Source of the DNA: Rhynchopus sp. YZ270_cl-10
Lineage: Eukaryota > Euglenozoa > Diplonemea > Diplonemida > Diplonemidae
Direction of reading: 5' to 3'
Assembly (NCBI GenBank): GCA_964035575.1
Contig: OZ037835.1
Span: forward strand, 310,001-374,000
DNA: 64,000 nucleotides
Shown piece after piece: positions 30,165 through 40,284 of this stretch. Below the pieces are notes generated by a model. It ran no database searches and was not told the DNA's origin. It was given only the letters and a program-made list of their open reading frames with translations. How positions within the stretch are numbered: position 1 is the first letter of the stretch; every line of letters starts with the position of its first letter. A program made the translations under genes and the position numbers.

Positions 30165-31331
30165 TTACATGCACACACATTCGCAACCGACCGTTTTCAC
30201 ATCTCGGCTACGCAATGCATGTTTTGACACAACTCTGCTCGATCCGGTGGCATTGACGTTGCTAGCTGGTATCGTGCATCCTTCCAGGAAGCCGATGCCT
30301 ATGTGATGCACACTCGTCCACCCAGACATGTCAAGTGTCGTCAATGAGTGGCAGTTGTGGAGAAAGAAGTACTCAATGCTCGCCACATTGTTCCACCCAG
30401 ATACGTTAAGTGCTGTCAACGAGGTGCAGTTGGAGAGGAAAGAGGAGCCGATGTACGTAACATTGTTCCACCCAGACAAATCTAGGGTTCGTAGCGCCCT
30501 GCAGTCGGCGAGAAAGGAGGGGTTCAGGCGTCGCACAGTGTTCCACCCAGACAAATCAAGTGTAGTTAACCCGCTGCAGTCGGAGAGGAAGCCGTTATCA
30601 ATTTGCATCACATTGTTCCACCCAGTCAAGTCAACAGTCTGCAATGACCTGCAGTGGGAGAGGAACCTCTGTGCAATTTGCGTCACATTGCCCCATCCGG
30701 TGAAGTCGACTGTCCGCAACGACCTGCAGTGGTACAGGAAGAAGTTTCCAATGTGAGTCACATTGTTCCACCCAGATATGTTAAGTGTCGTCATCGCAGT
30801 GCAGTGGGAAAGAAAGGAGCCTCCAATGTGCGTCACATTGCTCCACCCGGATAAATCAACAGTGTGCAGTGAGGTGCAGCTTAGCAGGAAGTCGTCACCT
30901 ACATGAGTAACAACTGACACATTGCTGAAATCAACTTCTGCTAAAAAAGTGCTCACCCACCTGTCCCCTTCCAAGAATTTATCGGGAATCTCAGTAACAA
31001 CTTCTGCCTGCAGAAACAAATGAACCAGCTTGGGATCTGTCAGACCTTCGAACCTCTCTCTTGTCAGCCTTGTCTCACCCAAGTCACGAAGAGCTGCAAT
31101 GGCGTCGTCCTTCTGCGACTTCGTCTTCTTCGTCAGCACAACTGTGTCCCCAGCACTCAGCTGCGTGATGTGGTCTTCGGCCATCACCTTCCCTCCGAAG
31201 CTCATGTCAAAGCCGTCTTCGCGCAACTCTGCTGCAGACGCCACCTTCCGCCGTATGTCCGCAGTTGTATCATCCACACCCACATCGACTGTGTACTTCT
31301 CTCCGTCAAAGCTCTCCGCACATATTTCCAT
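30165..31331 (-). CDS. UBL-LRR protein 5 (divergent)
   Basis: 388 residues from MEICAES; the frame is open upstream to 31463, but alignment with paralogues favours this start. UBL about 1-73 (VDVGVDDTTADIRRKVASAA, then FGGKVMAEDHITQLSAGDTV), linker with FLQAEVVTEIPDKFL, then about ten LRRs of the variant form LxTLDLSGWNNVTHIGxxFLxxC, where GW replaces SPL. The C-terminal tail differs from the other members. Divergence suggests an older lineage and possibly a different partner. It sits between the two cyclase-homology receptors. Confidence 0.88.
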   Translation of the reverse strand: MEICAESFDGEKYTVDVGVDDTTADIRRKVASAAELREDGFDMSFGGKVMAEDHITQLSAGDTVVLTKKTKSQKDDAIAALRDLGETRLTRERFEGLTDPKLVHLFLQAEVVTEIPDKFLEGDRWVSTFLAEVDFSNVSVVTHVGDDFLLSCTSLHTVDLSGWSNVTHIGGSFLSHCTAMTTLNISGWNNVTHIGNFFLYHCRSLRTVDFTGWGNVTQIAQRFLSHCRSLQTVDLTGWNNVMQIDNGFLSDCSGLTTLDLSGWNTVRRLNPSFLADCRALRTLDLSGWNNVTYIGSSFLSNCTSLTALNVSGWNNVASIEYFFLHNCHSLTTLDMSGWTSVHHIGIGFLEGCTIPASNVNATGSSRVVSKHALRSRDVKTVGCECVCM

Positions 31332-31931
31332 GGTTTTGTGTCTCTCTGTTTTGTGGCATTTTTGTTGGATGGGACAAGAACAAACACGGGCACGTTGATC
31401 GGGCATAATGCTCCACGACCCACTCAGTATGAATGCGTCCTCCCTTCGCGCTTTACTATGCACAAAAAGGTGTTATGCTGTATTGTACTGTGGGAGGCAA
31501 GGCTGCGGCTGGCTAACCACTGACAGCACACTTCCCCGCAGAGTGTGGCAAGAATGTGAACGCAAAAACTGTGCATACTTTTTTGCTTTTAAAAAAATCG
31601 AGCTAAGATGGAAATCTTAACGTACACCACTCGGAGTTCTAAAATGGGGGAGGGGAGGGGAGGGAGGGAAAACTGCATTATAAACGACCCTATTTACCCT
31701 GAAGTACAGAAATCAGGTAGTTAAAAGGGGAGAAAAACTACGGGGTGTCAATAGCTATCATTCACCTCACACAAGGAAAAACGGGAAACAAAACAAAGAG
31801 AGAGTTTGTTAGTTGTACCCTGCCAATGGGTAGCGCACCAATGTTTTGGTTGTTTTGTACTTTTTTATTGGGACTCGTCCACAAGATCTGTAGGACTTTC
31901 TCTATCGAAAACCTGAAATCCCCCATTTTGT
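31332..31931. other. intergenic, no gene seen
   Basis: Includes a diverged relative of the repeat at 925-990 (about 31620-31670, G-rich) and the motif CCTGAAGTACAGAAA near 31700. Confidence 0.5.
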
Positions 31932-34286
31932 TCACGCCCCCTTTCCATGGAGAAGCTTGCGTTCGTAAGAAAACGAGGCTGCCACGGGTAAACAGTCAGA
32001 CTCAACCATTTCACGTAGGTGTTTTATGACCGCAGCACGCTCTGGGGTCAGCGTGAGCGCAGACACCCTGGCGACAACGTCGCGAGCCTCTTTGACACGC
32101 ACTGCCTTGATGTCCGCACAGAGCTGGATCATCAGCATCGCGACCTTGTCCACCCCGTTGTCCGCCATCTGGTACAGCCACTCCTGGTCCTCATTCATCT
32201 CCTTCGCACCCTCGAAGATGAAGATCACGTCTGGATGCTTCGCGTTGTCGAACTTCACAACGTCGCACACCTCCCACATGTGTGTTATCTCTGTTTGGTC
32301 GCGGATTTTTTTGGTAAAGAGAAGAGGCTTCCGGTGATATGCCCCTAGGGAGGCGAGGAAGAAGGACTGTGCTCGTGTCTCGGTTAGTGTTGCGACAGTG
32401 CGAATGGTGTTGCCGCCGGCACTGCCGGTCATCCCGGGGCCCATGACACAGCCGATGGCAAGCGCGCCAGGGAGAGGGAAGGAGAGGAGGCGTTCGACTG
32501 TCTGCGTGACATTTGTCAGGTTCGCAAAGTTCTCGCGGCCCCAGATGACCGAGAAGCAGTCGCTGCTGATCTGGTCGAGCGTGCCCTTGCAGGATGAAGC
32601 ACTTTCAGAGATGGCCTCAAGCACTATGCAGTGCGCAGCGTGCAGGCGGTCCACGTCTTTATGCTCCATGGGGTAGGCTACTTTGATGGACATCACGGTA
32701 AGGTGCTTCTTGTAGTCAAATGTACGTGACACGGAGTTCAACGCACGCGCCTGTGCCTGCTGTGCAGGCGAGTACACGACGCTACCCCCACGTGTACCAG
32801 TACCGCCACGACTATCGGTCCTTTGTGTGTGTGTGGCGAACGACATAGTCGTCTTATCACTCCCTGCAGAGGAGTCGTCCTGCACAAAGAGCGCCTGCGG
32901 CATGTACGATTTGATCACTTTCATCTGTTTGAGCAACGTGATGAAGGTCAACTGTAAGGTGCGGATTTCTGTCCAGCCAGACATCTCCACGGAATCTTCA
33001 CTCATACGGAACTCAGACAGCAGCTCCAACTCTGCGGCAAGACGGTGAAGGGGCGCAATAAAAAAGTACACCACCACCGCACTTAAAAACGCCTTCACAA
33101 TCAATACCGAGATGTACATCAGCAGCAGCCCCACCTTCGTTTTGTTGATTTCTTCAAGAAACACCGACTCCGGGAGCAGAATGACGACACACCACTTCAA
33201 GTTATTCCTTTCTATTGCACTGATTGATATAAAGTGTTTGTCCCCTGAGACGACCAATGTGTCCGACACACCGCTCATATAGTCCCAAGCACCTACACGC
33301 GACACAACGTAGTCGTGCGATGTCTTTATGTAATCCACTACGCTTTCATTAACAGGAACAAACTGTATGGTTCCCTTGCATGCCACCCCACCAAGCATGG
33401 GGGACGTCTCGAGAGCCGACATCCTGCAGTACAGAAGTGGGGTGTTGTCAGCTGTTCCGATCACCGCCTGCACACCACCTTGCCGCGCAACGTCCTTCAC
33501 ATCGACAACAAACGCCTTATACCCTACAGGCAGCTGCACATTCCTCAACAACTCCCCAGCGAACCCCAGCGCCATATCAATCGTTGTCACCCCCATCAAA
33601 CCACTTCGCGTATATGACACTGTCGACTCCGACAACATTGTGACCGGCGTCTGAGAACCCATCGTGTAAATGGACGTCCACGCTTTGTCATATGGAACGG
33701 AAACATTACACACAGTATACCACTCCTGTTCCGAGCTATTATAGTCTCCCTCCACGTAAAGCAGACGTGGTGTACCCGGCAGGCCTTCGTGCGGTAGTGG
33801 CAGAGTAGTGTTGAAGTCGTACAGTTGTACTTTGCCTGAAGCAGAGGTGTTGCTCGACCAAAACCCCTTATGTACACCAACCGAGTCTGTGTAGACACCA
33901 TGCAGGTGTCCAAGCTTAGTGGTCATGGAGACCGTGGTAATGGATTTTTTATATGCATCTAATTGCGTTTTAAAAACCTGCATGAAATAAGGGACGTCGT
34001 GTTCAGAGAAAAGGTCTGTAGAGAAGATGCGTGCATTGGCGAGGGTGACGGTTTCGGCTACGTCAAGGTGGTGTGTCAGAGCGGTTTTGATGTGCGATCG
34101 GATTTCTGTCATTAGCTTGTCGGATAAATCGTTGACAGCGTCCGTTGCGGAGTCGGAAGAGACCTTCCAAGTGATGATGCCTGATGAATACATACACACC
34201 ATCAAAACGGAGAGCACAAAACGAAGCGAGAAAAGTGTTCGTACAACCACACCACGTTCGTCTGCGAGGATCTCAACATCTTCCAT
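31932..34286 (-). CDS. receptor-type protein with degenerate class III cyclase homology (2)
   Basis: 784 residues. Membrane segment about 19-40, then an extracellular double-Cache-like sensor (about 41-380; typical modules EWYTVCNVSVPYDKAWTSIY at 188-207 and SGLMGVTTIDMAL at 228-240). A second membrane segment (about 383-410), a HAMP-like region and the family signature YMPQALFVQD (461-470) follow. Residues about 525-700 resemble a cyclase fold, but the expected first metal Asp is missing (LTVMSIKVAYP) and only SSDCFSVIWG (574-583) keeps an Asp at the second site. Probably a membrane sensor with a non-catalytic or altered output domain. It shares overall layout with the 26.9-kb protein but is strongly diverged. 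Confidence 0.8.
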   Translation of the reverse strand: MEDVEILADERGVVVRTLFSLRFVLSVLMVCMYSSGIITWKVSSDSATDAVNDLSDKLMTEIRSHIKTALTHHLDVAETVTLANARIFSTDLFSEHDVPYFMQVFKTQLDAYKKSITTVSMTTKLGHLHGVYTDSVGVHKGFWSSNTSASGKVQLYDFNTTLPLPHEGLPGTPRLLYVEGDYNSSEQEWYTVCNVSVPYDKAWTSIYTMGSQTPVTMLSESTVSYTRSGLMGVTTIDMALGFAGELLRNVQLPVGYKAFVVDVKDVARQGGVQAVIGTADNTPLLYCRMSALETSPMLGGVACKGTIQFVPVNESVVDYIKTSHDYVVSRVGAWDYMSGVSDTLVVSGDKHFISISAIERNNLKWCVVILLPESVFLEEINKTKVGLLLMYISVLIVKAFLSAVVVYFFIAPLHRLAAELELLSEFRMSEDSVEMSGWTEIRTLQLTFITLLKQMKVIKSYMPQALFVQDDSSAGSDKTTMSFATHTQRTDSRGGTGTRGGSVVYSPAQQAQARALNSVSRTFDYKKHLTVMSIKVAYPMEHKDVDRLHAAHCIVLEAISESASSCKGTLDQISSDCFSVIWGRENFANLTNVTQTVERLLSFPLPGALAIGCVMGPGMTGSAGGNTIRTVATLTETRAQSFFLASLGAYHRKPLLFTKKIRDQTEITHMWEVCDVVKFDNAKHPDVIFIFEGAKEMNEDQEWLYQMADNGVDKVAMLMIQLCADIKAVRVKEARDVVARVSALTLTPERAAVIKHLREMVESDCLPVAASFSYERKLLHGKGA

Positions 34287-36021
34287 TACGGTGTGGGTTG
34301 GCAGTGCGTGTGGATCTTATCTTCCGAGTATGGGGGGAAAAAAAGTGAAGTTATTGAGTGCAGGCACCTCTGATTGACTGTACGATGCCAGCCCCGGATG
34401 AAGGTGATCTACAGTCAATAACAGAAGGTGTAAAAAGAATAAATAAAAATAATAGTTTGGGTGGAAAAAAGTGGAGGGGGGGAAAAAACGAAAAATTGGT
34501 CGGTTCTGTCTGTATAGCTTTGGAAAGATTGGGTGGGGTTGTGTGGGCGGAAGAGGACGTAGTGAAGTAAAATAAAACATCGCACTTCGGTTCCTTTTTT
34601 TGTTTTGAAAACTTTCAGAGTGTTTTCCAGGATCTGACATTTTTTTTATGATTTTCAAATTTTTCGGTTTCATTTTGTTATATGATTACATGCAATGCTA
34701 AAAGGAAATTGAACACCGTGCCCCTACTCCCTTCCTTTTCCATTTTTCTAATCCGGGGCGGGTTGGAGTAGAGCCACATTTCACCGACAGGTCGAGGTGT
34801 GTGCGTTTCACCACCCCAGCAATTGTGCTCTCTGTTCCTCTCCTGTTACCTACCAGCGTGGTTATCATGCAGGCAGGTTTCACCACAAGCTCTCTTTACT
34901 TTTGTTTATTGCTTTATTGTTTGTGGGGGTGGGGGAAAAACATAAAAAGGAAAAGTAGGAATGTGGTTTAAATTTTTCTCGACTTGATAACGGTACACAT
35001 ACAGATTTACGATTTCAATGAGAAAAAGGGTGTCAATGCTCATGGCAATTTTATTTTTCTTTCCTTCAAAACTACACACACAACGCTTTTAGTTCACACA
35101 AGGTGCCAGGTTCTATGATATGCACGGAACCACCCTGCACCTGTTTGTCATATTGTTTCCCGTGCAATACATGGAGAAACGTTTCGCACTCGAAACTAGG
35201 GCAGGGACGCCAGTATAAACTCATCAGTGTTCTTGTAACAGGACAGAAAAACAGTGCAAGCAGACACGAAAAACATCCGAGCATAAATACAACCGTAATG
35301 CATGAGACCACAGAGCTCTACTGGAGAGACAAGCCCAACTGGCGCACATCTCTTATCACCCGGGATCAACAAGATCTCTACGCAAGCAGAACCAACGCAT
35401 GCGAGAAGCCACAAGAACTCTAACCCTGGAGTCACCCGGATCATCAAGAACTCTGCTCAAGCAGGGTTACCCAGTATTGGCTCATCCATATTCATGTAAC
35501 AGAGCAAGCTGATCAAGCAGGTTAGCCAATGAGGCACTATTTTTAGAAGAAGAAAGCAGGGAGCGGAGGGAGGGAAAGCTTTTTGATAAAAATTAGCGAA
35601 ATACAAAAACCAGCGCGTGTGGAAGAAAAAAGGAGAGGAAACTATTTTTTCTGATTCAAAGTGGTGTTTACGTTTTGGGTACGGGGCGGAGAATAAAATC
35701 TGTTCGATAAAAGAAACGCGAGCTTATTGTTTTATCTTGTTCAAAAAATGGAGCTTCCTGTGTGTAAAACCTCTCTGAGACGCCTCTAGGTATCAGAAAA
35801 GGCCCCAAAGCCACATACTTTCACCCCAGAACCTACTCTCAGGCGGTTTCGGGGTGTTCAGAAGGACTTGGTGGAACTTAGAACCATTGGGGTCAAAACA
35901 GAGCGAGGGTACTTTTGGTGGTGTGGGTCCCACGCCCTTTACAAGATTGCATTGGGCAGAGATTGAAACATGCAAACGTTTTTTATACCACCTCCAACGC
36001 AGCTAACACACAGCTGGGAGG
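34287..36021. other. intergenic with duplicated segments and an insertion
   Basis: 34681-34815 is a copy of 2825-2945. 35045-35205 and 35563-35755 together match 8875-9225. 35208-35562 is an insert relative to that copy. No gene is supported. Confidence 0.6.
35208..35562. mobile_element. about 355-bp insertion, SINE-sized
   Basis: Absent from the otherwise matching copy at 8875-9225. A short direct repeat GCAGGGA (35201-35207 and 35556-35562) could be a target duplication. It contains an internal repeated phrase (CACCCGGGATCAACAAGA near 35358 and CACCCGGATCATCAAGAA near 35433, each followed by CAAGCAG). No tRNA-like promoter or poly(A) tail is clear. Confidence 0.5.
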
Positions 36022-37569
36022 TCAAAATCGCGAGGCACGAGAGTTTGCTGCCTCAAGCTCCAAGTACAATACATCAATAAGCACCTGTGCAGCTTCATCG
36101 TCTGCGACGCGCACTCCCGCACCTGCTCTGACCAACATCTTCACAATATCACGTGCTCCTGAAGTGCAAGCAACGTGCAGAGGCGAACGTCCGTCGTTGT
36201 TCTGTGTGTTCACGTCTGCACCTGCATCAACCAACACCTGCACCACGTCTGTATGCTTCTTAAACGCCGCTAAGTGCAACGCAGTGTGGTTGGACGCAGC
36301 TGCTATTGCTATTGATAGGTAATTCACATCCACCTCTGGCAGGCCCACAAGATAGCGAACAATGTCGGTGTGTCCCTGCCACGCCGCAAGCATAAGACAC
36401 GTGCATCCTTGGTTGTCTGTGGCACGCACTCCCGCACCTGCTCTGACCAACATCTTCACAATGTCAAGTTCCCCTGATTTACAAGAAACGTGCAGAGGCG
36501 ACCTTCCCTCGTTGTTCTGTGTGTCCACGTCTGCACCTGCATCAATCAGCACCTGCACAACTTCTGTGCGCTTCATATCCACCGCTTCCTGCAATGCAGT
36601 GTCATGGTAATCATTTCGGCGATTCACATCCACCTCAGGCAAGCACAAAAGATAGCGCACAATCTCAGTGCGTCCTTTATACGCCGCATGCGCAAGACAG
36701 GCGGATCCTCTGGAGTCTGTGACACACACTCCCGCACCTGCTCTGACCAACACCTTCACAACATCGAGCACTCCAGTGATGCAAGCCCACTGCAGAGGCG
36801 AACGATCCTCGAAGTTCATTGCTTCAATGTCTGCACCTGCATCAATCAGCACCTGCACCACGTCTGTGTGCTCCGAAGCAGAGTGCAACGCAGTGAAGCT
36901 TTCATCGTCTCTGTGATTCACTTCCACCTGGAACAAACCCACAAGATAGCGAACAGTCTCGGTGTGTCCAGTATACGTTGCACTGCTAAGACAGGTCTCT
37001 CCGCCGTCATCGGTGTCACGCACTCCCGCACCTGCTTCAACCAACATCTTCACAACGTCAAGTGCTCCAGCACCGCAAGCATAGTGCAGAGGAGGGGCTC
37101 GGCCCGTCGCCTTTGTATGTAAGTCTGACCCTGCATCAATCAAGACACGACACACTGCAGGGTCTGACCACATGGCCGGACAGTCATCCTCCTCACCTGC
37201 GCTGTGTTGGGACTCGTGCCGGACAAACGCCACGTTCTTGCAGACTGACTTCCAATGCTGCAAGAGGACCTGCGTGCACGCAACGTGGTCTGCGTGGACA
37301 CACTCACTCAGCAGACTCCCAAAGTCCATCTGCGTTGTCTCAACATACGGAAGAAGCAGTGTGAGGCATTCATCGTGGTTCCCTCTGCATGCCTCGTGCG
37401 CAGCATCGAAGGCCGCTTTTGTTCTGTCTGGGTTGAACTTCTCAAGGAACGCCCGCACGGCAGTCGTGTCGCCGTTCCTGGCAGCCTCCACGAAGGCCTC
37501 GTCTGCAGAAAGCTGTCTTCTCTTTCGTGGGTTCTCGTCCTGTGTGCTGTCTGCGTGTCGCTTTGGCAT
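36022..37569 (-). CDS. ankyrin-repeat protein A1
   Basis: 515 residues. A basic N-terminus PKRHADSTQDENPRKRRQ resembles a bipartite nuclear localisation signal. About 13 ankyrin repeats follow, arranged as a higher-order unit of three types: VVQVLIDAGADVDTQNN, then DIVKMLVRAGAGVRATD, then DIVRYLVGLPEVDVN, iterated about four times. The C-terminus (EAAQVLIDVLYLELEAANSR) is shared by the array. Ankyrin repeats bind proteins; the partner is unknown. It is the last gene of the array in transcription order, and its upstream spacer is inverted relative to the others, so its promoter or leader differs. Confidence 0.92.
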   Translation of the reverse strand: MPKRHADSTQDENPRKRRQLSADEAFVEAARNGDTTAVRAFLEKFNPDRTKAAFDAAHEACRGNHDECLTLLLPYVETTQMDFGSLLSECVHADHVACTQVLLQHWKSVCKNVAFVRHESQHSAGEEDDCPAMWSDPAVCRVLIDAGSDLHTKATGRAPPLHYACGAGALDVVKMLVEAGAGVRDTDDGGETCLSSATYTGHTETVRYLVGLFQVEVNHRDDESFTALHSASEHTDVVQVLIDAGADIEAMNFEDRSPLQWACITGVLDVVKVLVRAGAGVCVTDSRGSACLAHAAYKGRTEIVRYLLCLPEVDVNRRNDYHDTALQEAVDMKRTEVVQVLIDAGADVDTQNNEGRSPLHVSCKSGELDIVKMLVRAGAGVRATDNQGCTCLMLAAWQGHTDIVRYLVGLPEVDVNYLSIAIAAASNHTALHLAAFKKHTDVVQVLVDAGADVNTQNNDGRSPLHVACTSGARDIVKMLVRAGAGVRVADDEAAQVLIDVLYLELEAANSRASRF

Positions 37570-37609
37570 CGTGTGTTTGTGTTGTGTATTGTTGCTGTTA
37601 TTTGTGTTG

Positions 37610-38060
37610 TGCTTTCATCTTACAAAGGATTCTTCTTCATCTGGACGACGTGCTTTAGTTCACTACGTTTGTACGCCATTTACCGTAAAGAAGGTGCCAC
37701 CAAGCAGAGGGCATCACTGTAGGAAAGACACGCTGAGGCGGTCTTCACTGCAGCATGTGAAGTTGTGTATCAGATGCGATCAACAAAACAGTAAACTACA
37801 CATAAAGACACAAGGCGTGGGTTAGCCCTAATACAGCTTCCTTCGCACTCCCCACCCCCTCCCTGAAGCCCTTTCCTTTCCCCTCTCCCAAAACCCTATT
37901 TGTAGAATACGGTAAGGGACGCTGTACGATGTAACCCCTTCCACGGGTGTTTTTGTCATTGCGTTCTGCGTTTACGTATTTCAGCACATTGCTTCAAGAA
38001 GCCGTCCGTTGATGTGGTCTTCGTCCTGTCGTCACCCACAACCTCTGCACAAAACTATTC
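37610..38060 (-). promoter_or_regulatory. inverted intergenic spacer between A2 and A1
   Basis: This 451-bp spacer is the reverse complement of the spacers at 41873-42322 and 43974-44426 over nearly its whole length. The breakpoints are sharp: TGTGTTG joins TGCTTTCATC on the left and AAAACTATTC joins TCTCGTCCTG on the right, while the coding flanks keep their orientation. Confidence 0.9.
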
Positions 38061-38130
38061 TCTCGTCCTGTGCCACCTTGCAACTGAAACACCCCACCAC
38101 CTCCAACGCAGCTAACACACAGCTGGGAGG

Positions 38131-39672
38131 TCACATTCGCGAGGCACGAGAGTTTGCTGCCTCAAGCTCCAAGTACAATACATCAATCAGCATCTGTGCA
38201 GCTTTATCATCTGCAACACGTACTCCCGCACCTGCTCTGACCAACATCTTCACAATGTCAAGTGCTCCTTTTTCTAAAGCAGTGTGAAGAGGCGAACGTC
38301 CCAGGTTGTTCTGTGTGTCGATGTCTGCACCTGCATCAATCAGCACCTGCACTACGTCTGTCCGCTTATAAAACGCTGCTAAGTGCAACGCAGTGTGGTT
38401 GGAAGCAGCTGCTTCTGATTGGTAATTCAGTTCCACCCCTCGCAGGCCCACAAGATAGCGAACAATGTCGGTGTGTCCCTGCCACGTCGCAAGCATAAGA
38501 CATGTGTACCCATCATTGTCTGTGGCACGCACTCCCGCACCTGCTTCAACCAACATCTTCACAATGTCAAGCGCTCCTGAAGTACAAGCAGAGTGCAGAG
38601 ACGAACGTCTCTCGTTGTTCTGTGTGTCCACGTCTGCACCTGCATCAATCAGCACCTGCACAATGTCTGTTTCCTTCATAAACACCGCTTCCTGCAATGC
38701 AGTTTTGTTGTCATCATTTAGGCGATTCACATCCACCTCTGGCAAGCACAGAAGATAGCGCACAGTCTCGGTGTGTCCAAAATAAGCCGCATGCGCAAGA
38801 CAGGCGGATCCTGCCACGTCTGTGACACACACTCCCGCACCTGCTCTGACCAACACCTTCACAACATCGAGCACTCCAGTGATGCAAGCCCACTGCAGAG
38901 GCGAACGATCCTCGAAGTTCATTGCTTCAATGTCTGCACCTGCATCAATCAGCACCTGCACCACGTCTGTGTGCTCCGAAGCAGAGTGCAACGCAGTGAA
39001 GCTTTCATCGTTGCTGTGATTCACTTCCACCTGGAACAAACCCACAAGATAGCGCACAGTCTCGGTGTGTCCATTATACGCCGCACGGTCGAGACAGGTC
39101 TCTCCGCCTTCCTCTGTGGCACGCACTCCTGCACCTGCTTCAACCAACATCTTTACAACGTCAAGTGCTCCTGCACCGCAAGCATAGTGCAGAGGCGAAC
39201 TTCCGTACTGCGCCTTTGTATTTACGTCTGCCCCTGCATCAATCAAGACGCGACACACTGCAGGGTCTGACCACATGGCCGGACAGTCATCCTCCTCACC
39301 TGCGCTGTGTTGGGACTCGTGCCGGACAAACGCCACGTTCTTGCAGACTGACTTCCAATGCTGCAAGAGGACCTGCGTGCACGCAACGTGGTCTGCGTGG
39401 ACACACTCACTCAGCAGACTCCCAAAGTCCATCTGCGTTGTCTCAACATACGGAAGAAGCAGTGTGAGGCATTCATCGTGGTTCCCTCTGCATGCCTCGT
39501 GCGCAGCATCGAAGGCCGCTTTTGTTCTGTCTGGGTTGAACTTCTCAAGGAACGCCCGCACGGCAGTCGTTTCGCCGTTCCTGGCAGCCTCCACGAAGAC
39601 CTCGTCTGCAGAAAGCTGTCTTCTCTTTCGTGGGTTGTCGTCCTGCGTGCTGTCTGCGTGTCGCTTCGGCAT
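38131..39672 (-). CDS. ankyrin-repeat protein A2
   Basis: 513 residues from MPKRHADS (open upstream to 39780 in leader sequence). Same layout as A1: basic N-terminus, N-terminal degenerate repeats (HEACRGNHDECLTLLLPYV), about 13 ankyrin repeats in the three-type order and the shared C-terminus. The start is supported by identical position in all six copies and a CA-rich leader (AACACAAACACACA) just upstream. Differences from A1 cluster on repeat surfaces, for example VELNYQSEAAASNHTALHLAAFYKR instead of VDVNYLSIAIAAASNHTALHLAAFKKH, as expected in a diversifying binding family. Confidence 0.92.
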   Translation of the reverse strand: MPKRHADSTQDDNPRKRRQLSADEVFVEAARNGETTAVRAFLEKFNPDRTKAAFDAAHEACRGNHDECLTLLLPYVETTQMDFGSLLSECVHADHVACTQVLLQHWKSVCKNVAFVRHESQHSAGEEDDCPAMWSDPAVCRVLIDAGADVNTKAQYGSSPLHYACGAGALDVVKMLVEAGAGVRATEEGGETCLDRAAYNGHTETVRYLVGLFQVEVNHSNDESFTALHSASEHTDVVQVLIDAGADIEAMNFEDRSPLQWACITGVLDVVKVLVRAGAGVCVTDVAGSACLAHAAYFGHTETVRYLLCLPEVDVNRLNDDNKTALQEAVFMKETDIVQVLIDAGADVDTQNNERRSSLHSACTSGALDIVKMLVEAGAGVRATDNDGYTCLMLATWQGHTDIVRYLVGLRGVELNYQSEAAASNHTALHLAAFYKRTDVVQVLIDAGADIDTQNNLGRSPLHTALEKGALDIVKMLVRAGAGVRVADDKAAQMLIDVLYLELEAANSRASRM

Positions 39673-40284
39673 TGTGTGTTTGTGTTGTGTATTGTTGCTG
39701 TCATTTGTGTTGTATTCATTTAGTGCATGGAAGGCTTCTTTGAAGCAATGTGCAGAACACATTGACAAAAACGTACACATTGAGGGTTAGATTGCGGTAT
39801 TCCTTACCGTATTCGTCAAAATTATAGACCGTACTAATGTTCGACCTTTTCAGGAATTATCTGGAAGTTCGACCTTTAATATGGTCGATGATTTGTACGT
39901 ATACGGTAAACAGGGTTTTGGGTCTACTGGGTCAGAGGGGGAAAGGAAAGGGCTTCAGGGAGGGGGTGGGGAGTGCGAAGGAAGCTGTATAAGGGCTAAC
40001 CCACGCCTTGTGTCTTTATTTGTAGTTTACTGTTTTGTTGATCGCATCTGATACACAACCCCATGGTCCTTTGAAATGCTCTAAATACAGAGCAAAGAAT
40101 GTATGAACTCTAAGAGTGGCTAGGGCACTGCTTCTTTACGATAAATGGCGTACAAACATAGTGAACTAAAGCACGTCGCCCAGATGAAGAAGAATCCTTT
40201 GTAAGATGAAAGCCTCTCGTCCTGTGCCACCTTGCAACTGAAACACCCCACCACCTCCAACGCAGCTAACACACAGCTGGGAGG
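39673..40284 (-). promoter_or_regulatory. type I spacer (A3 to A2) with foldback element
   Basis: Nearly the same as 46037-46617. It shares the G-rich block GGGAGGGGGTGGGGAGTGCG with type II spacers but has a different gene-proximal part (TTTAGTGCATGGAAGGCTTC) and carries the 106-bp foldback at 39804-39909. Confidence 0.7.
39804..39909. mobile_element. 106-bp foldback element (MITE-like), copy 1
   Basis: Begins TTACCGTAT and ends ATACGGTAA; the two halves pair imperfectly over about 50 bp. An equivalent copy lies at 46168-46273. Type II spacers have a TTACCGTATTC motif but not the rest. Confidence 0.6.

Noticed and set aside
8737-31715. CCTGAAGTACAGAAA at 8737, 17613 and 31700 as possible spliced-leader sequence (complement TTTCTGTACTTCAGG)
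   Set aside because: Only a short resemblance to the TTTCTGTACTT part of kinetoplastid leaders; no full exon, donor or tandem gene unit around it.
39673-39780. Upstream Met codons extending ankyrin genes A2, A3 and A5
   Set aside because: Leaders differ between copies while MPKRHADS is constant; A1 and A6 start there directly.
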